A stretch of 61,904 nucleotides of DNA from Thermosynechococcaceae cyanobacterium MS004 (GCA_022402525.1 JAKRSB010000003.1:1-61904), one strand, 5' to 3'; positions 1 to 8,528 are shown, numbered from the stretch's first letter. Notes: generated by a model from the letters alone, not told the origin. Program-made: numbers and translations.

Positions 1-364
1 TTGTTGCAAAGCGATCGCTAATTTGGTCTAGGCAGGCATTGAGGGCTGCGGCCAACTCATAACGAGTTGCAGCGCGGTTGCCTCGGAAGGTGCCGTCTGG
101 GTAGCCCGCAATACAGCCATAGCGCTCGACTAGAGACTGTAAAGCCTGAAATGCCCAGTCCGTTGGCTGGACGTCAGAAAGTTGAGACACCGAGGTAACT
201 TGGTCAATGGCGTTAGCGCCATTCACGTCAGTAATTAGGCTCGAAAGGGTTCCAGGGGCTGTGGTGGAACCATCTTTAGGCTCAAGGGCGATCGCAGTAG
301 GAACAGCCAGCACCCCAAGTAGAAATGAGCCCGTCAAGCCATGCAGCCAAAGTCGATTGTTCAT
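1..364 (-). CDS. SLH-domain cyanobacterial porin (N-terminal part, cut by window edge)
   Basis: Reading the minus strand from the ATG at 364 gives a 121-residue open fragment that runs off the left edge. It begins with a signal peptide (hydrophobic stretch ending near AIA-LEP). After a short linker come VTSVSQLSDVQPTDWAF, ALQSLVERYGCIAGYPDGTF and RGNRAATRYELAAALNACL. This is the surface-layer-homology motif that opens the cyanobacterial OprB/SomA-type outer-membrane porins. By family, the missing part should be a short coiled coil and a 16-strand barrel, giving about 500-600 aa. The SLH domain is thought to tie the porin to peptidoglycan-linked polysaccharide. The family call is strong; substrate (sugars, ions, iron) cannot be told from this fragment. 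Confidence 0.88.
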   Translation of the reverse strand, partial: MNNRLWLHGLTGSFLLGVLAVPTAIALEPKDGSTTAPGTLSSLITDVNGANAIDQVTSVSQLSDVQPTDWAFQALQSLVERYGCIAGYPDGTFRGNRAATRYELAAALNACLDQISDRFAT

Positions 365-554
365 GAATTTAAATTGCCTCACACATTCCACATCACACAT
401 TTCACGTCACACATCCTATCAGGCTTCTTATTTTCCCGCCTTAAATAGCCTTTAACCTTGATTGGACAAGCATTTAGTCAAGTCCGCCAGGCAGCGGTTA
501 TAACAACATTTGATTGAATTTTCCAAATAAAATTAAATCATAAATGTTTTATAA

Positions 555-719
555 TTTAATCTCCGTTTAGCCTATCAAGACTTGGCAGAGCTACTGGGCA
601 CCACCCGCGTTACGGTGACTCGAACCCTAGGCCAAATTGAAGGCCAGGGCTTGATTCAAAGGCTACCTCTGGGCAAAATCATGCTGAAGGAAGCCGATGT
701 TTGGTACTACCAAATTTAG
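555..719 (+). pseudogene. Relic of a Crp/Fnr-family regulator (C-terminal HTH only)
   Basis: After a TAA at 552-554 the frame is open to a TAG at 717-719 with no plausible start. It reads RLAYQDLAELLGTTRVTVTRTLGQ, then IEGQGLIQRLPLGKIML. This is the winged helix-turn-helix of Crp/Fnr proteins: the recognition helix TRVTVTRTLGQ closely resembles those of NtcA and its paralogues. The cyclic-nucleotide-like sensor domain and dimer helix that should precede it are absent; upstream DNA is AT-rich and has stops in this frame. I read it as the surviving 3' end of a deleted regulator gene. The recognition helix is intact, but without the dimerisation helix it should not work as a regulator. Confidence 0.75.
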
Positions 720-738
720 GTTTGAGTAAGAGGGAGTT

Positions 739-828
739 ATGTCGTTACCGCAACTGGATGTGTTGGGGGAAGCGTTGCCTGCTTTTGGGCAACCTTCAGA
801 TCTAAATGATTGGCTTCAAGGGCAGTAG
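739..828 (+). pseudogene. DUF4351 tail relic (29 codons)
   Basis: An ATG with an AGGGAG ribosome-binding site opens a 29-codon frame, MSLPQLDVLGEALPAFGQ followed by PSDLNDWLQGQ. It aligns with the last 30 residues of the intact Rpn/DUF2887 protein encoded at 59891-60787 of this window (LSQLESLGEALLDFSHSSDL, then QEWFRSQV). That segment is the DUF4351 domain end. I infer that a member of this mobile-nuclease family once stood here and all but its 3' end was lost. A functional micropeptide is possible but unlikely. Confidence 0.65.
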
Positions 829-851
829 GTGAGGCATTTTAAGGGTGGTGA

Positions 852-1483
852 TTACCCTAAGAAAGTCCGTACCCATTGTTTAAGCCAGCGCCAGAAGCGC
901 ACGAATGGGTTATGAGGTTTGCGGCGCAGGGGTTCTGGTACGGAGGACAGAAGGTGAAAGGCATTGTCGCACTCTTGAACGTCAGCCTCTAGCCCCATTT
1001 CTGCATACCCCATTTCTGCATATAGTTGGTGGGCGTTGCGATAGGCTTCCAGAGCGTTGGGGACTCGATCCACTTTGCCGAAGACATTGCCTAAGTTAAA
1101 CCAAGCAATTGCTACACCACGCAGATTTCCGATAGCGCGTTTAATCGTTAAAGATAGTTCATAGTAGTCAATCGCTGCGCCATAGTCCCCCTGGGAATCG
1201 TACGCATTGTCTAAGCCAATCAGACAATTTGCCTCACCGTTGCCGCCCTGCCTACCGCCTTCGCTAAATCCTTATTTTGTAAAACCGCATCCTGCCTCTG
1301 GAGTGGCGAAGCAACTCCATCCCAAACCGTGCCCAGGTCGTTTGCAAAAATGTTAGAAGCCAGACCCACCACTAGGGGCGTTGCACTCCCCAGTAGGGTA
1401 CCGTTCACCGTACCTGCTACACAGAGCGCACCCAACGCAAGCAGGCGATCGAGGTTTTGCATCATTGCATGAATTTGCCGCAA
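852..1483 (-). pseudogene. Collapsed NTPase/TPR-type gene: N-terminal piece plus TPR tail in another frame
   Basis: Two blocks lie head to tail on the minus strand. From 1483 (ATG) one frame reads about 80 residues, with LASNIFANDLGTVWDGV and AVLQNKDLAKAVGRAA. This resembles the N-terminus of large cyanobacterial NTPase/TPR proteins. The other frame is open from 1271 to 854 and gives tetratricopeptide repeats: LIGLDNAYDSQGDYGAAIDY, TIKRAIGNLRGVAIAWFNLG, NALEAYRNAHQLYAEMG. It ends in a basic, Trp-rich tail. There is also a local in-frame duplication of YAEMG. The NTPase core is missing and the two blocks are out of frame, so this looks like an internally deleted and frameshifted gene. That the two blocks came from a single gene is inference. 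Confidence 0.6.
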
Positions 1484-1575
1484 ATATGCCCCTATTCTAG
1501 CTTCAGCGTCTATACAGCTCTAAAATAGGGGTTATGTGACCCTTGACATCACTTAATCGTCGTTTCTCTAAAGTT

Positions 1576-3042
1576 CTAAAGTAAAGCTGCTCCTCGGCGA
1601 TAGAGTTCTTGCGCGTAGTCTGTCCAGCCGCCCTGCCCCCAGTATCGGAAGCAGCTAGTCTGCACCAGCAGGTTGTACAGCAGCGCTTCACGATAGCCCT
1701 GCCGTCCGGTCACGGTGGGGTCCTGCTGCACTAGAGAATCATACTTTTCATGGAATTTGGCGCTGAGCTGATTCATGGGTTCTAGTACATTTTCGTAGCC
1801 CTGCACCCAGCTTAAATTATTAGTCCAGGAGGCTCCATCCATATGAAACTGGTGGTCAGTGGCCTTAAGATCGGCGATCGCCTGTTCTATTGCCTCTGGT
1901 GTCGCTTGGTCAGGATTAACCCGCTGCCAAATCCGATGCTGACCCACCGCCTGACAGATAGGGTAGTCCTCTGGATTAACCCCCGCTGCCTCAACCAGCT
2001 CCAGATACTCCGTGCCGTTGAACCCAGCCACGGTACTCTGATTGCGGATCTCATGCCAAGGCCGAGGAAAATCACGGGGAAATTCATTCATCATCACCCC
2101 TCCATTCTCGCCATCCGCAATTTGCGTCACCAAAGACGGAATCTCCTGGCCGCCAATGCGCTGACGTCCCCAACCCTTCGCCTCATGGTAGGGCTGCATC
2201 TGCGCCACCAGCTTCGTATCCGACCCCTGGGTTTTAATCAGCACCGTCATGCTGAGCACCTCCCCCCTGGAATTCCGCGCCACCAGTCGATTCGGCACAT
2301 ACTTTTGGGCTTGGTTTAGCCCAGACCCGTCCAAATTTTCTAGAGAATGCTCCTGCACCATCAGCCAGCGATAGCCACAGTCTTTCAGCGCCTTCAGGTA
2401 TTCGTAGAGCGTATCGGGATGGTTGGGCAGATGCATCTCCGGCGGTGAAAAGCCCTTCACCCGTCGCAGCGCCTCAACCCCAAAAATTGAAGCAAAATAC
2501 TGCTGCCATGCCTGAATGTGCAGCTTAATATCGGGAATGGGCGTAGAGGGCACCACCGCGTGGCTCCACATCGTTCCCAGCCACTCCACGTAGGGCTGGT
2601 ATTGAGGGTCACAGGTAATGCGCTTGAGGTTATTCAGAATATCCTCGCGCCCCATCTGCACCAGGCCCCACAGCAGATTGCCAGAATAATCGAGCATAAT
2701 GCGCGGGCTACACCCCTGCGCCACCAGTTCTGGGATAAAGTCGCCCATGCGGCTGTAGCACCAGGCAAATACGCTCGCGTTGTGGTTGTCTCCTTCCCCC
2801 TGATGCTCAAACATATGCTGAAGATTACAGATCAGCTCCCCAGAGCTTCCGGCCGGAATGGTGGGCTGATGCATGTGCAGCGCACAGGCAAATCCAGCGG
2901 TGATTTGATCAAGCTTAAGGTCTGTTTTGGCTAGGAAAATCGGGTCGCTATGGTTGGTCACAGCGGTCAGCGCAGCTTCTTCTCCAGAAATATTTGGGAA
3001 ATTAGCTTGGCGTGTACCCAGGCTCAACACAGTAGAAGTCAT
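1576..3042 (-). CDS. Glycoside hydrolase family 57 protein
   Basis: This 488-residue protein starts at an ATG at 3042. The GH57 catalytic barrel starts with the diagnostic HMHQP motif at residues 56-60. It continues through YSGNLLWGLVQMGREDIL, MWSHAVVPSTPIPDI, a GFSPPEMHLPNHPD segment (about residue 205, with the Glu in the usual nucleophile region) and DGENGGVMMNEFPRDFPRPW. GH57 enzymes act on alpha-glucans (amylase, amylopullulanase, branching or 4-alpha-glucanotransferase activity). This compact, cytosolic cyanobacterial branch has no assigned substrate that I know of. There is no signal peptide. It sits alone, with the Anbu gene 99 bp upstream on the same strand and a 14-bp tandem repeat between them. 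Family is confident; exact reaction unknown. Confidence 0.9.
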   Translation of the reverse strand: MTSTVLSLGTRQANFPNISGEEAALTAVTNHSDPIFLAKTDLKLDQITAGFACALHMHQPTIPAGSSGELICNLQHMFEHQGEGDNHNASVFAWCYSRMGDFIPELVAQGCSPRIMLDYSGNLLWGLVQMGREDILNNLKRITCDPQYQPYVEWLGTMWSHAVVPSTPIPDIKLHIQAWQQYFASIFGVEALRRVKGFSPPEMHLPNHPDTLYEYLKALKDCGYRWLMVQEHSLENLDGSGLNQAQKYVPNRLVARNSRGEVLSMTVLIKTQGSDTKLVAQMQPYHEAKGWGRQRIGGQEIPSLVTQIADGENGGVMMNEFPRDFPRPWHEIRNQSTVAGFNGTEYLELVEAAGVNPEDYPICQAVGQHRIWQRVNPDQATPEAIEQAIADLKATDHQFHMDGASWTNNLSWVQGYENVLEPMNQLSAKFHEKYDSLVQQDPTVTGRQGYREALLYNLLVQTSCFRYWGQGGWTDYAQELYRRGAALL

Positions 3043-3061
3043 GAAGAAGCCTCGTGATTAG

Positions 3062-3145
3062 TGGGTCTTGATGAATGGGTCTTGATGAATGGGTCTTGAT
3101 GAATGGGTCTTGATGAATGGGCCTTGATGAGTGGGCCTTGATTAA
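3062..3145. repeat. Tandem repeat, 14 bp x 6
   Basis: Six back-to-back copies of TGGGTCTTGATGAA, the last two diverging (GGGCC, TGAG/TTAA). The array fills the gap between the Anbu and GH57 genes, and its last copy supplies the stop codon of the Anbu gene. It probably grew by replication slippage. Confidence 0.95.
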
Positions 3146-3933
3146 TTGGTATAGACACTTCCTGGGGCAAGCCAGTTTTCGGCTTCAGGGATTGATGGAT
3201 CTAAGTCCCAGGAGAGTCCGGGCAGATCCTTGAAAGAACGTTTGACCGACTCTTCCCAAGAGCGGCGAATATTTTCGAGATAGGGATCTCCCTTAGATAG
3301 CTTACGCCGGTGTGAGACCACAAGGGAATCACTTTCGTACAGCACAATATTAATGGGTGGCCCAACGGAAATATTAGACTTCATGGTGGAGTCTATGGAC
3401 AGCAGGGCGCATTTAGCGGCTTCCTCAAGGCTTGTGTACTCGTAGTTAATGACGCGATCTAGGATGGGCTTTCCGTACTTAATTTCGCCAATTTGGAAAT
3501 AGGGCGTTTCTTTCGTGGCCCTAAGAAAGTTGCCCTGACTATAAATCATGTAGAGTTCTGGGGCTTCGCCCTTAATTTGCCCTCCCAGCAGAAAGCTACA
3601 GCTAGTCGAAATGCCGTCTTTTTTGAGCCATTCTTGATTTTCTTCAATGACCTGCCGCGTTAGCCGCCCAATGTATTTGGCAACGTCGTAGAGGGTGGGC
3701 AAGGTATGAATATTAATGCTGGCCTGGGTCTTTAGGTCTCGATTCACCAGCATCAAGATATTTTGGGTCATGGAGAGGTTGCCAGCATTGCAGATAAAAA
3801 TCGCGCGCTCTCCTGGAATCGAAAAGTCAAATAGCTTTTGGGCGGTGGAGACAAAGTCCACCCCAGCGTTGGTGCGGGAGTCGGCTGCCATGATGAGGCC
3901 AGCCCGGGTCAAAATTGCAAGGCAGTAGGTCAT
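3142..3933 (-). CDS. Anbu-type proteasome-like peptidase
   Basis: This 263-residue protein has the proteasome beta-fold N-terminus MTYCLAILTRAGLIMAADSR. Thr2 (the N-terminal nucleophile after Met removal), Asp18 and Lys33 sit at the positions expected for the Thr1/Asp17/Lys33 catalytic set. The segment SRTNAGVDFVSTAQKLFDF matches the conserved Anbu signature. Anbu (ancestral beta subunit) forms single-ring or helical oligomers in other bacteria; its substrates are unknown. Family members commonly sit with transglutaminase-like or circularly permuted ATP-grasp genes, none of which is present here. The C-terminal end (SIPEAENWLAPGSVYTN) stops inside the tandem repeat downstream. Confidence 0.88.
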   Translation of the reverse strand: MTYCLAILTRAGLIMAADSRTNAGVDFVSTAQKLFDFSIPGERAIFICNAGNLSMTQNILMLVNRDLKTQASINIHTLPTLYDVAKYIGRLTRQVIEENQEWLKKDGISTSCSFLLGGQIKGEAPELYMIYSQGNFLRATKETPYFQIGEIKYGKPILDRVINYEYTSLEEAAKCALLSIDSTMKSNISVGPPINIVLYESDSLVVSHRRKLSKGDPYLENIRRSWEESVKRSFKDLPGLSWDLDPSIPEAENWLAPGSVYTN

Positions 3934-4215
3934 GACTCAAGCTTTGGTTAGCCATACTATTGTAGGGGTCTCGGCATCCTTCGCAGCTTGCAAGAACGCA
4001 AAGACTTCGTTGTTGGTTACTGAAAAATACCGAAAAATAAAGATACCCCGGACAATAACCTAAGGAAGTAAGTATGCCGGGAAATATCAGGACACCGCTG
4101 TAGGGGAATGAACAGTTTGAGCAATCTTTTGAGCAATTTATAGAAGTTTTTGAAGTTGCCAGCCAAAATAGCCTGCAGACATCAGGACGAAATACCCTCC
4201 AGTTTTACCTGGATT

Positions 4216-4284
4216 TCCCCTCCTTTTCCCTGGGGAGAAGAAGGATGGGAGGATGAGGGGTGGTTGTTTCTTGTCGAACTCACG
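4216..4284 (+). mobile_element. Half copy of the ACGTGAGTTCGA MITE-like element
   Basis: This stretch matches the right half of the full element at 39310-39465. It has the CCCTCC/TCCCTGGGGAGAAG hairpin, GGATGAGGGGTGGTTGTTTC, and the terminal TCGAACTCACGC. The left half is missing, so it is a truncated, immobile copy. It lies in the 457-bp gap between the Anbu gene and the Asn/Trp-repeat protein gene; nothing else is recognisable in 3934-4215. Confidence 0.75.
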
Positions 4285-4285
4285 C

Positions 4286-4335
4286 AAAAAAAGCTTTCCA
4301 GCTAAAACCACTAGGGGCGATCGCTGGAAAGCTTT
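4286..4335 (-). terminator. Rho-independent terminator
   Basis: A perfect 13-bp stem (AAAGCTTTCCAGC at 4290-4302 with GCTGGAAAGCTTT at 4323-4335) and a 20-nt loop. On the minus strand the stem is followed by seven T residues (4292-4286). It lies 55 nt beyond the stop of the small secreted protein gene at 4391-4789 and should end its transcript. The loop carries a HIP1-like GCGATCGC. Confidence 0.85.
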
Positions 4336-4390
4336 ATGTATAGGAGCACTGAATTGTGCTGAATGCTATTGCTCAATCAAGGCACAGCGC

Positions 4391-4789
4391 TTATCGACGC
4401 AGGAGGTTATTGAGCAGTACTGAGATGAAAGACCGTGAGTTGTTGTCGTAGACGTAGTAGCGGTTGTCTCGCGTGTAGTAGGTACGGTTGCCATAGACGA
4501 CTTTTCTAAAGTCGCTGGGCAGGTTGCCTTGAATCCGATTCGGATATCCATGTGTCCGATAGTTGTCGGATTGTCGTCTATTGTTTTGATTCCAGTTATT
4601 TTGGTTCCAGTTGTTTTGATTCCAGTTATTGTTGATGCCTCGCCCCCTATCCTGTTGGGTGCGACTGCTGTTTTGACGATACTGGTCGTTGTTGCGGGGG
4701 TAGGCTGAGGCATTCGTGGTGGACAGAACGGCTGAGGCACTCATGGCCAGTGCGATCGCGCTGGTGAAAAGCTTAGCTTGAATATTCAT
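4391..4789 (-). CDS. Small secreted Asn/Trp-repeat protein
   Basis: I use the ATG at 4789 because a GGAGAAGAAG ribosome-binding site precedes it. The upstream in-frame start at 4828 would put a basic 13-residue stretch before the signal peptide. The 132-residue product has a clear Sec signal peptide (LFTSAIALAMSASAVLSTTN, cleavage near ASA-YPR). It is then very rich in Asn, Gln and Arg, with three copies of the pentapeptide NWNQN coded by a 15-bp DNA repeat. The C-terminal end carries KVVYGNRTYYTRDNRYYVYD, a Tyr-rich motif found in several small exported proteins. Function unknown; a cell-surface or matrix role is a guess. A good terminator follows. Confidence 0.75.
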   Translation of the reverse strand: MNIQAKLFTSAIALAMSASAVLSTTNASAYPRNNDQYRQNSSRTQQDRGRGINNNWNQNNWNQNNWNQNNRRQSDNYRTHGYPNRIQGNLPSDFRKVVYGNRTYYTRDNRYYVYDNNSRSFISVLLNNLLRR

Positions 4790-5530
4790 GGTGAGTCTTC
4801 TTCTCCAAGGGTGAATGACGGCGTTCAAGGATGGGTGTTTTAGGCAAGGGACGAATGGCTAGGGTTGGAGCTTGAGCCATTTGGAGCAATCCCTACAGGT
4901 TCAATGGGTTGACTCTCTAAATCTCTTGCAGCGGTGTTTTTGTTGTGAACCCTTTCATCCTAAGCGGTGCAGCCCTGACGCTAGAAGGGCTATATCTCCC
5001 ATTTCACGGGGGTACTAAGGACTGTCTTGCTCTGGGTCAATAGGACTAGACCGGAAATTCGGCGCACTTCAGCTCACGAGACTTAAGGTGCAGACATTGC
5101 TTCCGCCGACGGGTGGTGAAGGTGCCGGACAGTTCGCCGCAGGTTTTCTATGCGTTGTTGCGGAGCGGCGATCGCAGGCCGAATGCACCAGCGCCTGCGA
5201 TCGCTTTGGGTGGAAGGATAACAGCGTGGCGTGATCAAGGACGCTAGTTTTTCTATACAGCGGCTGTTTCAGCAAGTTTTCCTTCGCCTGACGAAGATTT
5301 TGTTGAAGGTCAAATCGACCTCAACCACCATCGCATCAAAAATCTATCCGCTACTGCTTTGGCACCTGTGACCAGGGATTTAGTAGACAGTTGACAGCCT
5401 CTCACTGCAAGCCGCTGGGATTTTTTTGTTCGACCGAAAGATTTTTTGATTTCTGTACAAATATCAAAAATAGATCTATCCTTAATTTCAGTCAGGTTCA
5501 CTCGTTTACTAAAGTCCTAGGAGAATGACC
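4790..5530. other. Intergenic stretch with no convincing gene
   Basis: No frame here has both a family signature and a start. The plus frame around 5107-5245 (RRVVKVPDSSPQVFYALLRS...) and the minus frame 5069-5275 look protein-like in places, so this may be old coding DNA, but I recognise nothing in it. The stretch contains a HIP1-centred inverted repeat at 5168-5204. Confidence 0.5.
5168..5204. repeat. HIP1-containing inverted repeat
   Basis: GCGATCGCAGGC (5168-5179) is followed 13 nt later by its exact reverse complement GCCTGCGATCGC (5193-5204). Each arm carries a full GCGATCGC octamer. There is no T-run on either side, so it is not a standard terminator. Confidence 0.8.
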
Positions 5531-5917
5531 ATGAGTAGCCCAATGCAACATGGAACGTTTAGCTGGGTTGAGTTAATGACATCCGATTTGAAAGGCGCTG
5601 AGGCATTTTACGGAAAGCTCTTTGGCTGGGCCTTCAAAGATGGGCCAATCAATGGCATGGAATATCGGATAGTTGCGGCTGGCGATCAGGATGTGGGGGG
5701 GCTGATGGCTCTCCCAGAGAATCTAAAGCAGGCACCTCCTAGTTGGGGTGCCTACGTCACGGTGGATGATGTGGATGAAACCTCCAGGCAGGCCGAGTCT
5801 CTAGGAGGCAAGGTGTTGATGCAGCCCCATGATATTCCAACAGTGGGGAGGATGGCGGTTATCCAAGACCCCCAAGGGGCAGTGATTTCAGCGATTTCCT
5901 ATGCCAAGTGTGATTGA
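5531..5917 (+). CDS. VOC (glyoxalase/bleomycin-resistance fold) family protein
   Basis: The product is about 128 residues. The ATG at 5531 is preferred to the one at 5525 because AGGAG (5519-5523) leaves 7 nt before 5531 but only 1 nt before 5525. The protein has two beta-alpha-beta-beta-beta halves: FSWVELMTSDLKGAEAFYGKL and GWAFKDGPINGMEYRI, then WGAYVTVDDVDETSRQAESL with GRMAVIQDPQGAVISAI. This is the vicinal-oxygen-chelate arrangement of the YdcG/27-kDa antigen-like branch. Members include metal-dependent lyases, dioxygenases and thiol transferases; the substrate is not deducible. It appears to be a single-gene unit. Confidence 0.85.
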   Translation: MSSPMQHGTFSWVELMTSDLKGAEAFYGKLFGWAFKDGPINGMEYRIVAAGDQDVGGLMALPENLKQAPPSWGAYVTVDDVDETSRQAESLGGKVLMQPHDIPTVGRMAVIQDPQGAVISAISYAKCD

Positions 5918-6111
5918 ACGGATAGGCACTAACCTTCGAGACGCGTCCGTCATTGTTCTGAGCAATAATGACGGGTGCGTTATATTGCGATCGCCCCAGA
6001 CACAAGCAGCAGGGTTACAGCAGGGTTGGGGGATGCGGCAAGGGAGGCGATCGCGGCGATAGACAACGGTCTGGGATGAGCTGTTGATGGTGAGGGCTTG
6101 ATATGGCGTGA

Positions 6112-6639
6112 TCACTCTCCTGAAGCGGTTGGGAGATTAAGCTGCTCAACCCCAATTTGTTCGGATATGAGCCTTACCCATTTTTTTCGAGTGTTCACAA
6201 CAAAGGATTCCTTCTTCCCTGACTTTAGGACAACTCCCAATCCATTCGGAATAAAGCCTAAAGTCTGAATCGGAACTGCATCTACAATCTCTTTAATGCC
6301 AACATCAAGCGAATGATTCTGGAAATTCATCCCGTGGGATTTAAAAACAATTCGGGATGGTGTCAGTGTCAACCAACCTCCTCTCCCTTCTCCATTTAAG
6401 AAATGGTTTGCAGGCCCTTGAAAGATAATCAATTCGCCATCAAGCCTACCATCCTTGGACTGCATCTTCTTTCGTTGAGTTTCCGTGAAGATTGCTAAGA
6501 GAAATCCGAATACGATGCCGGATGCCAGTCCCACAAGAAAAGCAATGATACTTTGATAAATCAAAGCAAAAAATAGCCCCATAAAAAGGCCGAAAGGGCC
6601 TCCAGCAATAAGAGCAGTTTTTGTAAATCTATTTATCAT
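6112..6639 (-). CDS. Membrane-anchored PH/GRAM-like domain protein
   Basis: This 175-residue protein has two hydrophobic segments close together at residues 8-27 and 30-50 (GPFGLFMGLFFALIYQSII, FLVGLASGIVFGFLLAIF). A soluble part of about 120 residues follows. The pattern GWLTLTPSRIVFKSHGMNF, HSLDVGIKEIVDAVP, GLGVVLKSGKKESFVV with a final amphipathic helix is that of bacterial GRAM/PH-like modules. The hairpin anchor suggests a cytoplasmic PH domain on the membrane. No enzymatic residues are visible and function is unknown. Both flanking gaps are under 200 bp and hold nothing recognisable. Confidence 0.7.
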   Translation of the reverse strand: MINRFTKTALIAGGPFGLFMGLFFALIYQSIIAFLVGLASGIVFGFLLAIFTETQRKKMQSKDGRLDGELIIFQGPANHFLNGEGRGGWLTLTPSRIVFKSHGMNFQNHSLDVGIKEIVDAVPIQTLGFIPNGLGVVLKSGKKESFVVNTRKKWVRLISEQIGVEQLNLPTASGE

Positions 6640-6700
6640 GGTGTTTTCCTTTTCGGCTAGAGCTTATCAGTTTATTTTCTGAGCGCAGCGCACCATACTC

Positions 6701-6985
6701 TTAAATAGGTTTAGCGCGTTCAACATAGGCGCGGTAGCCATCTCTTCGTAAACGAAAGGCTGCTTTCTCTGCCTGGAAGCGGTTGCCATAGTATGCGTAG
6801 AATTGCCAAGCTTGTCGGTGATTGCGACGGAATAGCACTTGATAGGAATTTGAGGTTAGATTGCGAAAACCAATGGCGTGATCGGCTTCTGCAAGTCGAA
6901 ATTCACGCGCATTCGCGATTAAGGGGGCACTCAAGGTAGTACCCAAAGCTGCCACAGTGAGAATCGTAAGAATAAACTTGTTCAT
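6701..6985 (-). CDS. Small secreted hypothetical protein
   Basis: This 94-residue product has a strong signal peptide (FILTILTVAALGTTLSAPLI, cleavage at ANA-REF). The mature part is short and basic: VLFRRNHRQAWQFYAYYGN and FRLRRDGYRAYVERAKPI. It has no cysteine. The alternation of aromatic and basic residues suggests a small one-domain exported protein (SPOR-like in size, with no clear match). It runs in the same direction as the PH-like protein gene 61 bp downstream. The 6986-7383 gap upstream holds only a terminator-like hairpin. Confidence 0.65.
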   Translation of the reverse strand: MNKFILTILTVAALGTTLSAPLIANAREFRLAEADHAIGFRNLTSNSYQVLFRRNHRQAWQFYAYYGNRFQAEKAAFRLRRDGYRAYVERAKPI

Positions 6986-7205
6986 CTGAGAGCTGGTTGA
7001 TTGACTAAACGATTGTTGTTTAGTAATGTCCCATTCCCTAGATGAGTTGAATGTGATCTTGATCGAATTGCACTCGTGATGCGACTCACATGGTGCTGAA
7101 GTGCGTCAAGTGAAGCGCATCAAGAAAGTGATCTTATGAAAGTGATCTGATGGGAGGTCGCTTAAAGCGGGACAGTTTGAGGAATGAATTGGATAGAAGG
7201 CAAAG

Positions 7206-7232
7206 AAAAACCTCGTGCCGGAGCACAAGGTT
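7206..7232 (-). terminator. Terminator-like hairpin downstream of acsF
   Basis: A 10-bp stem with one mismatch (AACCTCGTGC at 7209-7218, GCACAAGGTT at 7223-7232) and a 4-nt loop. On the minus strand it is followed by TTTTTC. It lies 150 nt past the stop of the minus-strand cyclase gene and probably ends that transcript. The rest of 6986-7383 shows nothing recognisable. Confidence 0.65.
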
Positions 7233-7383
7233 AGGTATCTGACCTTGATGTGTTTGAAAATGCCTAAACCCCTTACACAGTGACGGTTACCAAACTCTAA
7301 ACGATATTTCAAACGATGTGAGAAATAAAAGTGGCTTTGGATATACCGAATTAACAAGATCTGAAAGATAGCCTTGAAGGAGC

Positions 7384-8475
7384 TTAACGAATAGTGCCCC
7401 TCATAGCCTCAGCATCAATGGGTTTCAGGAAATAAATACGGGTGAGATGCCCTAAAATGGAAAGCTGGCGCGGCAGTTTGCGTAAGACCTTGAGCCACTT
7501 GGGCTGAGGAGATGCTTCGATTTGGGCGATCGCCAAGTTCTGTTCAGAGCATCGATGCAGCCGCGCAAAAAACTGCGGGTGCTCTGTATCTAACACTGAA
7601 GGAAATGCCCTGGCTGCTGTTTCGTTGGTACGGCGGATCACATCTTCATCAAAGGCTGTAGCATCCAGTCCGAGGGAGGTATAAAAATCAGCACGCTCAT
7701 GGACGGTGAGGGTATGGGTGGCAAAGACCGTGAGCAAGAAGAAGCGGCACCAGAGACGAGATTTCCAGGTGTTCCAAAGCTTGGGCTGCGATCGCAATAG
7801 CGCCTTAAAAATGTCTCCATGACGATTTTCGTCCTGACACCAAGGCTCAAAATACTTAAAGAGCGGATAAAACTGGTTTTCAGGATGGGCCTGAAGGTGA
7901 CGGTGGATCAAAATATAGCGCCAGTAGCCAATCTTCTCCGAGAGATAGACCGTATAGATCACCCACTCCACTGGGAAAAACGTATAGGTGCGCTGCTTAC
8001 TGAGATACCCCAAGTCCAAAGTGCGGTTAAAGTCCCCCATCGCCTTATTGAGAAACCCTGCATGGCGGGCTTCATCCCGCGCCATTAAGTGAAAAATCTC
8101 GGACAGTAGGGGGCTGCGGTCTTTGGTGCGACGGGATAGTTCCTTAAACAGTAAAAACCCCGAAAACTCAGACACGCAAGAGCGCTCTAGATAATCAACA
8201 AACGCCTGCCGTGCCTCCCCTGTAATGTGCTCCCAAGACTGCTGAAAAGACTCATCCCTAACAAAGTGATAGCGATTGTAGTCTGCCTGCATTTCAGCCA
8301 GCATCGTGCGGAGTTCGGCCTCCTGTGCCGAGAGGTCTAGGTTGGCTGCAGCATCAAAATCTGTGGTGTAAAACCGAGGGACAAGCAGCGTTTCTTGAAT
8401 TGTAGGCTTTTGAATTGCAGGCTTTTGAATATTTTTCAAAGCGGCCACAGCAGCTTTTGGAGGTGCGTCAATCAT
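7384..8475 (-). CDS. acsF: Mg-protoporphyrin IX monomethyl ester oxidative cyclase (low-oxygen paralogue type)
   Basis: This 363-residue diiron enzyme closes the isocyclic ring E of chlorophyll precursors (Mg-protoporphyrin IX monomethyl ester to divinyl protochlorophyllide, O2-dependent). The ligand set is visible: E103 and E112 (SEFSGFLLFKELSRR), E135 and H138 (DEARHAG), E216 and H219 (CQDENRHGDIF). The N-terminus is extended by KPAIQKPTIQETL. Placement near heme oxygenase and hemN matches the chlAII-ho2-hemN micro-oxic group of Synechocystis, so I take this as the low-O2 isoform rather than the main one. An 18-bp near-palindrome lies about 60 nt upstream. Family is certain; the isoform role is inferred from context. 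Confidence 0.94.
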   Translation of the reverse strand: MIDAPPKAAVAALKNIQKPAIQKPTIQETLLVPRFYTTDFDAAANLDLSAQEAELRTMLAEMQADYNRYHFVRDESFQQSWEHITGEARQAFVDYLERSCVSEFSGFLLFKELSRRTKDRSPLLSEIFHLMARDEARHAGFLNKAMGDFNRTLDLGYLSKQRTYTFFPVEWVIYTVYLSEKIGYWRYILIHRHLQAHPENQFYPLFKYFEPWCQDENRHGDIFKALLRSQPKLWNTWKSRLWCRFFLLTVFATHTLTVHERADFYTSLGLDATAFDEDVIRRTNETAARAFPSVLDTEHPQFFARLHRCSEQNLAIAQIEASPQPKWLKVLRKLPRQLSILGHLTRIYFLKPIDAEAMRGTIR

Positions 8476-8528
8476 TGGGTCTTACCATTAATGAGAGGAA
8501 ACCTTGACTAGTTCTTATTTAAGCGTTA

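Noticed and set aside
5069..5275. Small gene or toxin-fragment in the 4.8-5.5 kb gap
   Set aside because: The plus frame with SSPQVFYALLRSGDRRP has a faint likeness to neuraminidase-like/Tc-toxin segments, but there is no start and too little sequence.
7106..7357. 83-codon minus-strand frame past acsF
   Set aside because: It runs through the terminator-like hairpin at 7206-7232 and shows no family sequence.
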